Shown here piece after piece: positions 26,633-35,799 of a stretch of DNA of 64,000 bases. Under the pieces are notes generated by a model that was not told the origin of the DNA, searched no databases, and was given only the letters and a program-made list of their open reading frames with translations. Position 1 is the first letter of the stretch, and each line of letters starts with the position of its first letter. The stretch covers positions 7,074,501 through 7,138,500 of the forward strand of contig NZ_CP114200.1 of assembly GCF_029392895.1 (NCBI RefSeq), read 5' to 3'. Made by a program: the position numbers and the translations under genes. Source of the stretch: Streptomyces sp. 71268. Its GTDB lineage: Bacteria > Actinomycetota > Actinomycetes > Streptomycetales > Streptomycetaceae.

Positions 26633-26839
26633 CGGCATCTGCGTGGCAGCAATACACGTGCCCGACCTTCTCGCGTAACCTCCCTTTCCGCCACGGTGAC
26701 CCGTGGCGACGGCGGCCTGGCAGGAATGCGGGGGCGTGCCCGGCGAGTTGGCATCTGCGAACCCTGATCACGGGGTGGGTGGCGCCCCACGCGGAGCCGC
26801 GCCCCGCCCCACGTACCGCCGTCGAAAGGCAGGACCCTG

Positions 26840-27595
26840 ATGTCCACCTCGGACACGACCCCAGCCCCCGCCCCGAACTCGCCGCTCGCCGACCGCACCG
26901 TCGTCATCCTCGGCGGCGGCTCCGGCATGGGATACGCCGTGGCGCGCCGCTCGGTGGCGCACGGGGCCCGGGTGGTGCTCGGCGGGCGCACGGCCGACCG
27001 ACTGGCCGCCGCGGCCGAGACGCTCGGGGAGCGGGCGAGTTGGCGCACGGTGGACACCACCGACCAGGATTCGCTGGCGGCCTTCTTCGCCCCGCTGGAG
27101 CGCGTGGACCACCTGTTCACGCCGGCCGCCTCGTACCAGACGGGGCCCATGCTGGAGCTGGACGACGAGGCGGCCGAGTCCCCCTTCACCTCGAAGTTCT
27201 GGGGGCAGTACTACGCGGTCAAGCACGCCGCGCCCAAGCTGGCCCGCGACGGCTCGGTGGTGCTGGTCTCCGGTGCGGCGAGCGTGCGCCCGTTCGGCGC
27301 GGCCCCCGCGTACGCGGCGTGCAACGCGGCCGTCGAGGGGCTCGGGCGCGGCCTCGCCGTGGAGCTGGCCCCGGTGCGGGTCAACGTCGTCTCGCCCGGC
27401 GCCCTCGACGGCGACCTGTGGGGGCGCCGCCCGGCCGAGGTGCGGGAGGAGGGCTTCGCGCGCTACCGCGAGGCCACGGTCCTGGACCGGATAGGCACCG
27501 AGGACGAGGTGGCCGACAGCGTGGTGTTCCTGTTCGGCAACCGCAACATGACCGGATCCACGCTCTACCCCGACGGCGGATACGCGCTGCGCTGA
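26840..27595 (+). CDS. Atypical SDR-family protein lacking the catalytic lysine
   Basis: A 251-aa Rossmann protein of the short-chain dehydrogenase family. The nucleotide motif is VVILGGGSGMGYAVARR. The usual NNAG is replaced by TPAA, and the YxxxK active site reads Y158-A-A-C-N162, so Lys is Asn; S144 or S148 could be the catalytic Ser. The remainder (GLAVELAPVRVNVVSPGALDG, YPDGGYAL) is well conserved. It may use a different proton relay or act as a binding protein. Divergent from LysR, which probably controls it. Confidence 0.88.
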   Translation: MSTSDTTPAPAPNSPLADRTVVILGGGSGMGYAVARRSVAHGARVVLGGRTADRLAAAAETLGERASWRTVDTTDQDSLAAFFAPLERVDHLFTPAASYQTGPMLELDDEAAESPFTSKFWGQYYAVKHAAPKLARDGSVVLVSGAASVRPFGAAPAYAACNAAVEGLGRGLAVELAPVRVNVVSPGALDGDLWGRRPAEVREEGFARYREATVLDRIGTEDEVADSVVFLFGNRNMTGSTLYPDGGYALR

Positions 27596-27633
27596 CGCCC
27601 GGGTAAGCCGCCCTTCCGCCGCCTACGGGCGCA

Positions 27634-27671
27634 CCCCCGCCGCCCGCCCCGTAGAGGGCGAGCGGCGGGGG
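27634..27671. terminator. Convergent hairpin between SDR and AKR genes
   Basis: A 10-bp GC stem (27634-27643 with 27662-27671) with additional internal pairing separates the two convergent genes. Confidence 0.6.
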
Positions 27672-27687
27672 CGCGGCGAGAGTGGGC

Positions 27688-28521
27688 TCAGCCCACGTCG
27701 AAGGTGTCCGGGTCCGGCCCGGTGCGCCGACCGGCGTCGAGGCCGGCCAGGGTCGCGAGGTCGTCAGCGTCCAGCTCGAAGTCGAACACGTCGATGTTCT
27801 CGCGGATGCGCGAGGGGGTCACCGACTTGGGGATGACCACGTTCCCGAGCTGGAGGTGCCAGCGCAGGACGGCCTGGGCCGGGGACTTGCCGTGCTTGGC
27901 CGCGATGGCGCCGATCTTCGGGTCGTCGAGCAGGCCCTTGCCGGAACCCAGCGGGGACCACGCCTCGGTGGCGATGCCGTGCTCGGCGTGGAAGGCGCGC
28001 AGCGCGCCCTGCTGGAGGTGCGGGTGCAGCTCGATCTGGTTGAGCGCGGGGACCACCGAGGTCTCGGCGAGCAGCCGCTCCAGGTGCGCGGGGTGGAAGT
28101 TGGACACGCCGATCGCCTTGGCGCGACCCTCGGCGTGGATCTTCTCCAGCGCCTTGTACGTGTCCACGTAGGCGTCCCGGGCGGGCACCGGCCAGTGGAT
28201 CAGGTACAGGTCCACGTAGTCGAGGCCCAGCTTGCTGAGCGAGGAGTCGAAGGCGCGCAGCGTCGCGTCGTACCCTTGGTCGGTGTTCCAGACCTTCGTC
28301 GTGATGAACAGTTCCTCGCGGGGAATGCCCGACTCGGCGACCGCCTTGCCCGTGCCCTCTTCGTTCTCGTACGCGGCGGCCGTGTCCACACTGCGATAGC
28401 CGGCCTCAAGGGCCGTGCTCACCGCGGCGGTGGCCGCGTCGTTCTCCACCTGCCACACGCCGAAGCCAAGCTGCGGCAGCGGGGCGCCGGTGTTCAGGGT
28501 GATTGAGGGGACCTTGCTCAC
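27688..28521 (-). CDS. Aldo/keto reductase (AKR5-like)
   Basis: A 277-aa NADPH-dependent TIM-barrel reductase. The tetrad is visible: Asp and Tyr in VDTAAAYENEEG, Lys in FITTKVWN, His in LYLIHWP. The cofactor region is IPKSVTPSRIREN. The GTG at 28521 is chosen (product begins SKVPSITLNTG) with AAGGA about ten bases upstream; 24 more residues upstream are possible but look non-coding. Relatives reduce 2,5-diketo-D-gluconate, methylglyoxal or other aldehydes. Confidence 0.93.
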   Translation of the reverse strand: MSKVPSITLNTGAPLPQLGFGVWQVENDAATAAVSTALEAGYRSVDTAAAYENEEGTGKAVAESGIPREELFITTKVWNTDQGYDATLRAFDSSLSKLGLDYVDLYLIHWPVPARDAYVDTYKALEKIHAEGRAKAIGVSNFHPAHLERLLAETSVVPALNQIELHPHLQQGALRAFHAEHGIATEAWSPLGSGKGLLDDPKIGAIAAKHGKSPAQAVLRWHLQLGNVVIPKSVTPSRIRENIDVFDFELDADDLATLAGLDAGRRTGPDPDTFDVG

Positions 28522-28707
28522 GAGCAATCGATCCTTACGTTGGGGGTCGTCGTACTCCAGCGTCAACGCGGCGCCCGTTGATCGCATTCCCACCGCGACA
28601 GCATTCCCGCCCCCGCCCGCGCGGCCCCTCGGCCCGCCCCGGCGCCCCCGACCCGCGGCGGGCCCGCGCGCACGGGACGCGCACGAGGCGCGTGCGGCGC
28701 GCGTACG

Positions 28708-30531
28708 TCAGGTGCTGTAGAGCGCCTCGACCTCACTGGCGTACGCCTGCTCGATGGCCTTCCGCCTGAGCTTGAGGGACGGCGTGAGCAGCCCCTGTTC
28801 CTCGCTGAACTGGGCGGCCAGTATCCGGAACGTACGGATCGACTCGGGGTGGGAGACCAGCGTGTTGGCCGCCACCACGGCCCGCCGGATCTCGGCCTCC
28901 AGATCGGGGTCGCGGACCAGCTCGGCCGGCGGCAGGCGGGGCTTGTCGCGCATCTGGAGCCAGTGCGCGACCGCGTCCGGGTCGAGGGTGACCAGCGCCG
29001 CGACGAACGGGCGGTCGTTGCCGACCACGACGCACTGCGCGACCAGCGGATGGGCCCGCACCCGCTCCTCCAGGGCCAGGGGCGAGACGGTCTTGCCGCC
29101 GGAGGTCACCAGGACCTCCTTCTTCCGGCCGGTGATGGTGAGGTAGCCGTCCTCGTCGAGGGCTCCGATGTCGCCGGTGGCCAGCCAGCCGTCGCGCAGC
29201 GCGGCGGCGGTCGCCTTCGGGTCGCCGAGGTAGCCGGCGAAGACCTGCCCGCCGCGCACCAGCACCTCGCCGTCGTCGGCGAGCCGCACCGTGGTGCCGG
29301 GGATGGGCAGGCCGACGGTGCCGAAGCGGGGGCGCTCGGGCGGGTTGGCGGTGGCCGCCGCCGTCGACTCGGTCAGTCCGTACCCCTCGAAGATGGTGAT
29401 GCCGGCGCCCGCGAAGAACAGCCCGAGCCGCCGTTCCATCGCCGAGCCGCCCGACATCGCGTGCCGGATGCGCCCGCCCATGGCCTCGCGGATCTTGCCG
29501 TAGACGAGCTTCTCGTAGAGCTGGTGCTGGACGCGCAGGGCGGCGCCGGGGCCGCCGCCGGCGCCGAACGCCCGGCGTTCGGCGGCCTCCGCGTGCCGCA
29601 CCGCCACCTCGAACGCCTTGTCGAAGGGGCCCGCTTTGCCCGCCGCCTCGGCACTGCGCCGGGCCGCGGCGAAGACGCGCTCGAAGATGTGGGGAACGGC
29701 CAAGATGAAGGTGGGTCGGAAGGTGCGCAGGTCCGGCAGCAGGGCGGCGGCGGACAGCTCCGGCTGGTGGCCCAGCTTCACCCGGCACCGCACGGCGGCG
29801 ACCTGCACCATCCGCCCGAAGACGTGGGCCAGTGGCAGGAACAGCAGGGTGCTCGCCTCGTCGCCGGGCCGGGAGTGGAACACCGACTCGTAGCGCGCGA
29901 CGATGTTGTCGGCTTCCGCCATGAAGTTGGCGTGGGTCAGGACGCAGCCCTTGGGGCGGCCCGTCGTGCCCGAGGTGTAGATGATCGTCGCGGTCGAGTC
30001 GGGGGTCAGCGCCAGCCGGTGCCGGTGCACCACGTCGTCGTCCAGGTCCCGCCCGCAGGCGAGCAGGTCCGCCAGCGCCCCGGCGTCCAGTTGCCAGAGC
30101 TGGGTGAGCCGGGGCAGCCGGTCGATGACGGAGCCGACGGTCATGGCGTGGTCCTCGTGCTCGACCACGCACGCCCGCACCTCGGCGTCGTGCAGCGTCC
30201 ACAGCACCTGCTCGGCGGACGAGCTGGGGTACAGCGGTACGGACTGGGCGCCGATCGACCACAGCGCGAAGTCGAACAGGGTCCACTCGTAGCGCGTGCG
30301 GCACATGATCCCGACCCGGTCGCCGAACCGTACGCCCCGCACGAGCAGGCCCTTGGCCAGGGCCAGCACCTCGTCGCGGAACTCGCCCGAGGTCACGTCC
30401 CGCCAGCGGCCGTCGACCTTGCGCGCGAACGTCACCCGCCCCGGGTCGTCGGCGGCATGGTCGAACACGGCGTCCGCCAGCCCTCCGACCTGCGGCGCCG
30501 TCACCAGGGGTGGGACGGTGAACTCGCGCAA
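28708..30531 (-). CDS. Long-chain acyl-CoA synthetase (AMP-forming)
   Basis: A 607-aa adenylate-forming ligase that activates fatty acids to acyl-CoA, of the FadD15/eukaryotic-type ACSL group. Core motifs: the P-loop TIIYTSGTTGRPKGC, then FEGYGLTESTA, the ATP-binding YLTITGRKKEVLVTSGGK with the hinge Asp in GWLATGDIG, and the C-terminal catalytic Lys near TPSLKLRRKAIEQAY. Length and motif spacing are complete. Monocistronic by orientation. Confidence 0.95.
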   Translation of the reverse strand: MREFTVPPLVTAPQVGGLADAVFDHAADDPGRVTFARKVDGRWRDVTSGEFRDEVLALAKGLLVRGVRFGDRVGIMCRTRYEWTLFDFALWSIGAQSVPLYPSSSAEQVLWTLHDAEVRACVVEHEDHAMTVGSVIDRLPRLTQLWQLDAGALADLLACGRDLDDDVVHRHRLALTPDSTATIIYTSGTTGRPKGCVLTHANFMAEADNIVARYESVFHSRPGDEASTLLFLPLAHVFGRMVQVAAVRCRVKLGHQPELSAAALLPDLRTFRPTFILAVPHIFERVFAAARRSAEAAGKAGPFDKAFEVAVRHAEAAERRAFGAGGGPGAALRVQHQLYEKLVYGKIREAMGGRIRHAMSGGSAMERRLGLFFAGAGITIFEGYGLTESTAAATANPPERPRFGTVGLPIPGTTVRLADDGEVLVRGGQVFAGYLGDPKATAAALRDGWLATGDIGALDEDGYLTITGRKKEVLVTSGGKTVSPLALEERVRAHPLVAQCVVVGNDRPFVAALVTLDPDAVAHWLQMRDKPRLPPAELVRDPDLEAEIRRAVVAANTLVSHPESIRTFRILAAQFSEEQGLLTPSLKLRRKAIEQAYASEVEALYST

Positions 30532-30870
30532 CTACTCACTCCTCGGCTCCACGCAGCGCCGCGACCGTACCCGACCCCACATGCGTCGGGCGGTGGCGCT
30601 CCGTATTCGATGGCGATGGCATCGCCGCTGGTCAACGCGGTGAGACGGGCCTATTCGTAACCCCTTGGGCGAACATCGGGGCGGTGGCGCGATCTTTGTG
30701 GCCGGATTCTGCACCGAATCTTTCCGAACGAGGCACCCCGGCTCTACACCCGCGCACTCGCTTTCTGTCGTTTCTGTCCTCTCCGTCGGCGAGCCGGGTC
30801 GCCGGGCGGGTTGGGGAGCGGCGGAGAGGTGGGTCCGGCCGGGCCGGCCCGCGCGGGCGGGGTGCCGCTG
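30532..30870. other. Non-coding region between divergent genes
   Basis: No gene supported in about 340 bp. It is less GC-rich around 30,600-30,780 and should carry the acyl-CoA ligase promoter. Confidence 0.45.
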
Positions 30871-30941
30871 TGGCGCTCTGATGGCGCCTGTGGCGCGCTT
30901 GGAACTTGTCGTGGCGCCACATTGGCGCCATGATGGCGCCA
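30871..30941 (+). promoter_or_regulatory. Helically phased TGGCGCCA operator array
   Basis: Three perfect palindromes TGGCGCCA start at 30912, 30923 and 30934, exactly 11 bp apart. The last one touches the ATG of the RHH gene (30941). Upstream lie weaker half-sites (TGGCGC at 30871, 30882 and 30891). This is the layout expected for cooperative ribbon-helix-helix binding, so autoregulation is likely. No Shine-Dalgarno precedes the ATG, so a leaderless transcript is possible. Confidence 0.7.
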
Positions 30942-31474
30942 TGGACCTCGCACCGTACGTCGACAACCTCCGACACGAACTGGCGGTGGCCGCGGCAGCG
31001 GGCGGCGACGAAGCCCGCGCACTGGCCGAGCGGCTCACCGCCCCGCTGGAGTCGGCCGCCCGACTCACCCTGCTGAACGCGCTGTCCGCCGCGGCGGACG
31101 AGATCACCCGCGAGCTGGCGCCGGGCTCGGTCGACGTGCGGCTGCGCGGGCTCGACCCGGAGTTCGTGGTGACGGCGCCGCCGGAGCCGGAGGCGTACGA
31201 GCAGGCGCGGGAGCACGAGGGGGCACCGGACGGCGCGCCGCCGCCCCCGCCGCTCGCGCCGGAGGGCGAGGACGGTGGCACGGCCCGGATCAACTTCCGG
31301 CTGCCCGCCCACCTCAAGACCCGGATCGAGGACGCCGCGAGCCGCGAGGGGCTCTCGGTCAACGCCTGGCTGGTGCGCGCGGCGGCCACCGCCCTGGAGC
31401 CCGACGCCGGTGGGCGCGGCCCGGGCCGTGGCCGCCGCCGCGGCGGCCAGAGCTACACCGGCTGGGTGCGCTAG
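30941..31474 (+). CDS. HicB-like ribbon-helix-helix protein without a toxin partner
   Basis: A 177-aa protein annotated in related genomes as a HicB-family antitoxin. The N-terminal half (1-65) is helical; the middle (about 85-110) is a Pro/Glu linker; the C-terminal ribbon-helix-helix is clear (ARINFRLPAHLKTRIEDAA and GLSVNAWLVRAAATAL), ending in a Gly/Arg-rich basic tail. No HicA-like toxin gene lies on either side, so it is better read as a DNA-binding regulator. It precedes the DUF4097 and DrrAB-type genes in the same direction and may control them. Confidence 0.85.
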   Translation: MDLAPYVDNLRHELAVAAAAGGDEARALAERLTAPLESAARLTLLNALSAAADEITRELAPGSVDVRLRGLDPEFVVTAPPEPEAYEQAREHEGAPDGAPPPPPLAPEGEDGGTARINFRLPAHLKTRIEDAASREGLSVNAWLVRAAATALEPDAGGRGPGRGRRRGGQSYTGWVR

Positions 31475-31681
31475 CCGCGGGCGCACGGCCCTGTGGCCCG
31501 CGCGCCCGGCCACCCCGCGCGTCCGCCGCCCAACGCGCCCGCCGCGCCACCAATGCGGCGCCCGCCGCGCCCCGCCACCCACACGACACCACACCACACC
31601 AGCCCCAGGCCGCCACGCGGGGTCGCGGCCAGTCCGTCAGCCAACACCCGAGTCATCACCCAAGCCCAGGACGGGACCGCC

Positions 31682-32518
31682 ATGCCTGAGTTCGACACGC
31701 CCGAACCCATCTCCGTGACCGTAGAAGGCGACTTCGGCGACACCCGCGTCACGGCCGGAAAGCGTGCCGTGACGGTCGTCGAGGTGCTGCCGGACAACGG
31801 CGCCGACGAGAACGACGTCCGGGCCGCCCAACAGACCAAGGTCACCTACGCGAACGGCACCCTGCTGGTCAAGGGCCCCAAGCGGCGCTCCCTCTTCGGC
31901 CGTACCGGGACCCTGGACGTGACCATCGAACTTCCCACGGGCTCGCACGTGCGGGGCGGGATGGCCGTCGGGGACGTCATCTGCGAGGGCCGGTTCGGAC
32001 ACTGCGACCTCAAGGTCTCGGTCGGCGACATCCGGGTCGGCGAGGCCGAACGCGCCCACCTCAGGACCGGACTCGGCGACATCGCCGTGGACCACGTGGC
32101 CGGCGAAGCCGAGATCAACGGCGCGGGCCGGGTCACCGCCGGGACGCTGCGCGGCGCGGCGACGATCAAGAACCTGCACGGCGAGACGACCGTCGGCGAG
32201 GCCGGCGGCGACCTGCGGGTCAACTCCTCCAACGGGCGGATCTCCATCGGCGTCGCCCACGCCGGGGTCGATGCCAGGTCCGCCCACAGCGGCATCCGGG
32301 TCGGCGAGGTCGCGCGCGGCACGGTGACGCTCCAGACCGGCACCGGCGACCTGGAGGTCGGCGTCCGGGAGTCCGTCGCCGTCTGGTTCGACGCCCACTC
32401 GGGGCTGGGAGCGGTACGCAACACCCTGGGCCCGACCGAGGAACCGCACGCCACGGACGAGACCGTCCAGGTACGCGCCCGCACCCGACTCGGCGACATC
32501 CTGCTCCACCGCTCCTGA
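31682..32518 (+). CDS. DUF4097-family beta-strand repeat protein
   Basis: A 278-aa putative adhesin-like beta-helix protein without a signal peptide. Residues about 75-260 are a ladder of short strands with repeating G-D-(I/V)-x-V motifs (VSVGDIRVGEAERAHL, TGLGDIAVDHVAGEAEI, SSNGRISIG). The start at 31682 follows ACGGGACC. Function unknown. It lies between the RHH regulator (208 bp upstream) and the ABC exporter (516 bp downstream), all in one direction, so a shared regulon is plausible. Confidence 0.88.
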   Translation: MPEFDTPEPISVTVEGDFGDTRVTAGKRAVTVVEVLPDNGADENDVRAAQQTKVTYANGTLLVKGPKRRSLFGRTGTLDVTIELPTGSHVRGGMAVGDVICEGRFGHCDLKVSVGDIRVGEAERAHLRTGLGDIAVDHVAGEAEINGAGRVTAGTLRGAATIKNLHGETTVGEAGGDLRVNSSNGRISIGVAHAGVDARSAHSGIRVGEVARGTVTLQTGTGDLEVGVRESVAVWFDAHSGLGAVRNTLGPTEEPHATDETVQVRARTRLGDILLHRS

Positions 32519-33034
32519 CCCACACCACCCCGCAGCCCGCCCAAGTGCCCGCCCACACCCGGTAGTTCACCGCTCCCGACGCGCTCCCAGGCGGGCGGCC
32601 CTCACCGCGCACCTGCCCGCCCCTCGGCACCTTCACGGCCCGGGGCGCGGCCCCCGTACGCATCGGCCCCACCCTGCCCCGTCGCGCCCGCCGCCCGTGT
32701 CCACGTTCACCCCGCCGCGGCCGGGCCAGTCAGCCACGCCAACGCGCCCGGCCAGCCGACGTGGTCACACAGCCGACGACAGGCCAACTAGACCGTGTCA
32801 ATGGGTAGTTGGCCGCCGCTTCCGCCACGTAGCGCCTCCACCGGCGCTCCCGTACGACCGCCCACCGGCACGCGCCACCCACCCCTGCCCGCGACGGGCC
32901 CCGCCCCAGCACACCCACAACGGCCGTGCACCCACACCCAACCCACTTACACCCAACCCACCCACCCAACCCACTCACATCCAACCCACTCACACCCAAC
33001 ACACTCACACCCAACACACCCAAGGAAGAGGCTC
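32519..33034 (+). repeat. Long 5' region with CACCCAACCCACT tandem repeats
   Basis: 516 bp without a supported gene. From 32929 to 33021 a degenerate 15-nt repeat (ACACCCAACCCACTC type, about six units) runs up to the ribosome-binding site AAGGAAGAG of the DrrA-type gene. The strand is almost free of G, so the mRNA leader would be single-stranded and C/A-rich. Confidence 0.8.
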
Positions 33035-34042
33035 ATGTCCGCCACTCACACCGGGGCGTCGAGTGCCGCCCCCGCGACAGCGGCAATATCCGCGGCCGGG
33101 TTGCGCAAGTCCTACGGCGACAAGTTGGTGCTCGACGGCATCGACCTGCGCATCGCCGAGGGAACCATCTTCGCGCTGCTCGGGCCGAACGGTGCCGGCA
33201 AGACCACGACCGTGGAGATCCTGTCCACGCTGATCAGCCCGGACGGCGGTGAGGCCCGGGTCGCCGGCCGCGACCTGGTGCGCGAGCCGGACGGCGTCCG
33301 CGCCGCCATCGGCGTCACCGGTCAGTTCGCGGCGGTGGACAACCTGTTGACCGCCGAGGAGAACATGTTCCTGATGGCGGACCTGCACCACCTCGATCGG
33401 GCCGAAGGCCGCCGCCGCACCGCCGCGTTACTACGCCGGTTCGACCTGGCCGACGCGGCCCGCAGGTCGGCCGCCACCTTCTCGGGTGGCATGCGACGCA
33501 AGCTCGACCTGGCGATGACGCTGGTCGGCGATCCGCGCGTCATCTTCCTCGACGAGCCGACCACGGGCCTGGACCCACGCAGCCGCCGCACCATGTGGGA
33601 CATCATCCGCGAGCTGGTCGCCGAGGACGGCGTCACCATCTTCCTCACCACGCAGTACCTGGAGGAGGCCGACCAACTCGCCGACCGGATCGCGGTCCTG
33701 GACCGTGGCAAGCTGATCGCCGAGGGCACCGCCGAGGAGCTCAAACGCCGCATCCCGGGCGGCCACATTCAACTCTCCTTCGCCGAGCCGCACCGCTTCC
33801 AACTCGCCGCCGAACTCTTCGAGACGGCCGTACGCGACGCCGACACCCGCACCCTGCGCATTCCCAGCGACGGCAACGTCTCGACGCTGCGGGCCGTGCT
33901 CGACGTCCTGGACGGCGCCGCGCTGGAGGCCGACACGCTCACCGTGCACACGCCCGACCTCGACGACGTCTTCCTCACCCTCACCAGCCCCACCAACGAC
34001 CGCCCCACCAACCCCCGCCCCACCCACCGGAGCGCGTCATGA
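33035..34042 (+). CDS. DrrA-type ABC transporter ATP-binding protein
   Basis: A 335-aa ATPase of the daunorubicin-resistance (DrrA) class that powers drug or lipid export. Walker A is LLGPNGAGKTTTVE, the Q-loop VTGQFAAVDN, the signature FSGGMRRKLDLA, Walker B VIFLDEPTTGLD, and the H-loop region FLTTQYLEEADQL. A C-terminal DUF4162-like regulatory domain follows. AAGGAAGAG precedes the ATG at 33035. Its stop overlaps the permease start in ATGA. Confidence 0.95.
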   Translation: MSATHTGASSAAPATAAISAAGLRKSYGDKLVLDGIDLRIAEGTIFALLGPNGAGKTTTVEILSTLISPDGGEARVAGRDLVREPDGVRAAIGVTGQFAAVDNLLTAEENMFLMADLHHLDRAEGRRRTAALLRRFDLADAARRSAATFSGGMRRKLDLAMTLVGDPRVIFLDEPTTGLDPRSRRTMWDIIRELVAEDGVTIFLTTQYLEEADQLADRIAVLDRGKLIAEGTAEELKRRIPGGHIQLSFAEPHRFQLAAELFETAVRDADTRTLRIPSDGNVSTLRAVLDVLDGAALEADTLTVHTPDLDDVFLTLTSPTNDRPTNPRPTHRSAS

Positions 34043-34830
34043 GCACTGCCTCCCACGCCGTCACCGACTCGATGACCATGCTGCGGCGCAACCTGCGGCA
34101 CGCCGTGCGCTACCCGTCGATGACGTTCGCGGTCGTCGGCATGCCGGTCATGATGCTGTTGTTGTTCAACTACGTCTTCGGCGACGCCCTGGGCACCGGC
34201 ATCGCGGGCGCGCCGACGGGCGGCGGCGACTACATCGACTACGTGGCACCCGGCATCATCCTGATGGCGGCCACGTCCGGGTCCCTGGTCACCGCGGTCG
34301 GCGTGTGCGTCGACATGACCGAGGGCATCGTGAGCCGGTTCCGCACCATGGCCATCTCGCGCGGCTCCATCCTGACCGGCCACGTGGTGGGCAGCGCGAT
34401 CCAGACCATGGTCAGCATCGCGCTCGTCGTCGGCGTCGCGCTGGCCATCGGCTTCCGGCCGAACGCCAACCCCGCCGAGTGGATCGCCGTCATCGGGCTG
34501 CTCGCCCTGGTGACCCTGGCGCTGTCCTGGCTGGCGGCCGCCATGGGCCTGGTGTCCAAGAGTGTCGAGACCGCGAGCAACGCGCCCATGCCGCTCCAGT
34601 TCCTCCCGTTCGTCGGCAGCGCCATCGTGCCGCCGGAGTCGATGCCCACCGGCGTGCGCTGGTTCGCCGACTACCAGCCGTTCACACCCGTCATCGAGAC
34701 GCTGCGCGGGTTGCTGCTCGGCACCGGGATCGGGAACAGCGGTCTCATCGCCCTCGCCTGGTGCGTCGGCCTCACCGCGGTCGGCTACCTGTGGTCGCGG
34801 GTGGCGTACGACCGGATCGTCAAGCGGTAG
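34039..34830 (+). CDS. DrrB-type ABC transporter permease
   Basis: A 263-aa ABC-2 permease with six predicted helices, translationally coupled to the ATPase by an ATGA overlap. The ABC2 signature region is DMTEGIVSRFRTMAISRGS, and the C-terminal part holds FLPFVGSAIVPPESMPTGVR and PFTPVIETLRGLLLG. With the ATPase it forms a two-component exporter for a hydrophobic compound; no substrate biosynthesis genes are next to it. Confidence 0.94.
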   Translation: MSTASHAVTDSMTMLRRNLRHAVRYPSMTFAVVGMPVMMLLLFNYVFGDALGTGIAGAPTGGGDYIDYVAPGIILMAATSGSLVTAVGVCVDMTEGIVSRFRTMAISRGSILTGHVVGSAIQTMVSIALVVGVALAIGFRPNANPAEWIAVIGLLALVTLALSWLAAAMGLVSKSVETASNAPMPLQFLPFVGSAIVPPESMPTGVRWFADYQPFTPVIETLRGLLLGTGIGNSGLIALAWCVGLTAVGYLWSRVAYDRIVKR

Positions 34831-34916
34831 CGCGCCACGGGGCACCCCCGTGCGGGCCCCCGACCGAACCCGCTCCCTCCCGCGAGGTTCGGCCGGGGCG
34901 GGCGCGGGGCTCGCGG

Positions 34917-35783
34917 TCACCCACCCCGGTGCAGCCGGTCCCCGCCCGCGAGGAGCGCCGAGGCCAGCGCGTCCGCGCCGCCGTGCGCGGCGCCCGCGCC
35001 CGCGCCGCGCAGCAGCGCGAACTCCACCGAACCCAGGTCGGGCAGGCCCACCCGGTCCGGCACCCGGACCAGGCCGGGCGGGATCATGCCCCGGGTGTGC
35101 GCCATGACGCCGAGCCCGGCCCGGGCCGCGGCGACCAGCCCGTTCAGGCTGCCGCTGGTGCACGCGATCCGCCAGGCCCGGCCGTGCCGCTCCAACACCT
35201 CAAGGGCGCGAGCCCGGGTGATGCCAGGTGGCGGGAACAGGATGAGCGGCAGCGGCCGGTCCGGCTCGATCCGCAGCCGATCGCTGCCGATCCAGACCAG
35301 CCGGTCCCGCCACACGAGCTGGCCCCCGGGCCGGTCGGGCGAGCGCTTGGCGAGGATCAGGTCGAGCCGCCCGGCCTCAAGCAACGCGTGCAGCGTCCCG
35401 GACAGCTCCACGGTCAGCTCCAGGTCAACGCGCGGATGGTCGCGGCGGAACCCCTCCAGGATCTCCGGAAGCTGGGTCAGTACGAAGTCCTCGGAGGCCC
35501 CGAACCGGAGCCTGCCGTGCGGCCTGGCGCCCGCGAACCAACGCGCCGCGCGCTCGTTCGCCTCCAGGATCGTGCGGGCGAACCCCAGCATCGCCTCGCC
35601 GTCCTCGGTCAACTCCACGCTGTGCGTGTCGCGGAGGAAGAGTTGCCGACCGGCCGCCGCCTCCAGCTTGCGCACCTGCTGGCTGACCGTCGACTGGCGC
35701 AGCCCGAGCCGCTGCGCGGCCTGCGTGAAGCTCAGCGTCTGGGCGACCGTACGGAAGGTGCGCAACTGCGCCGGGTCGAACAT
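34917..35783 (-). CDS. LysR-family transcriptional regulator
   Basis: A 288-aa LysR protein. HTH residues 1-60: DPAQLRTFRTVAQTLSFTQA and STVSQQVRKLEAAAGRQLF. The effector domain follows (RLRFGASEDFVLTQLPEILE). The start at 35783 is preferred over an ATG seven codons upstream because it gives the standard N-terminus. Divergent from the BASS transporter gene with a canonical LysR box between them, so the transporter is the predicted target. Confidence 0.93.
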   Translation of the reverse strand: MFDPAQLRTFRTVAQTLSFTQAAQRLGLRQSTVSQQVRKLEAAAGRQLFLRDTHSVELTEDGEAMLGFARTILEANERAARWFAGARPHGRLRFGASEDFVLTQLPEILEGFRRDHPRVDLELTVELSGTLHALLEAGRLDLILAKRSPDRPGGQLVWRDRLVWIGSDRLRIEPDRPLPLILFPPPGITRARALEVLERHGRAWRIACTSGSLNGLVAAARAGLGVMAHTRGMIPPGLVRVPDRVGLPDLGSVEFALLRGAGAGAAHGGADALASALLAGGDRLHRGG

Positions 35784-35799
35784 GCCGCCACCGTAACCC

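Noticed and set aside
28522..28593. Longer N-terminus of the aldo-keto reductase at 27,688
   Set aside because: The extra 24 codons have no family similarity; the GTG at 28521 gives the standard N-terminus.
30941..31474. A HicAB toxin-antitoxin pair
   Set aside because: No HicA-sized toxin frame on either side; only the RHH half is present.
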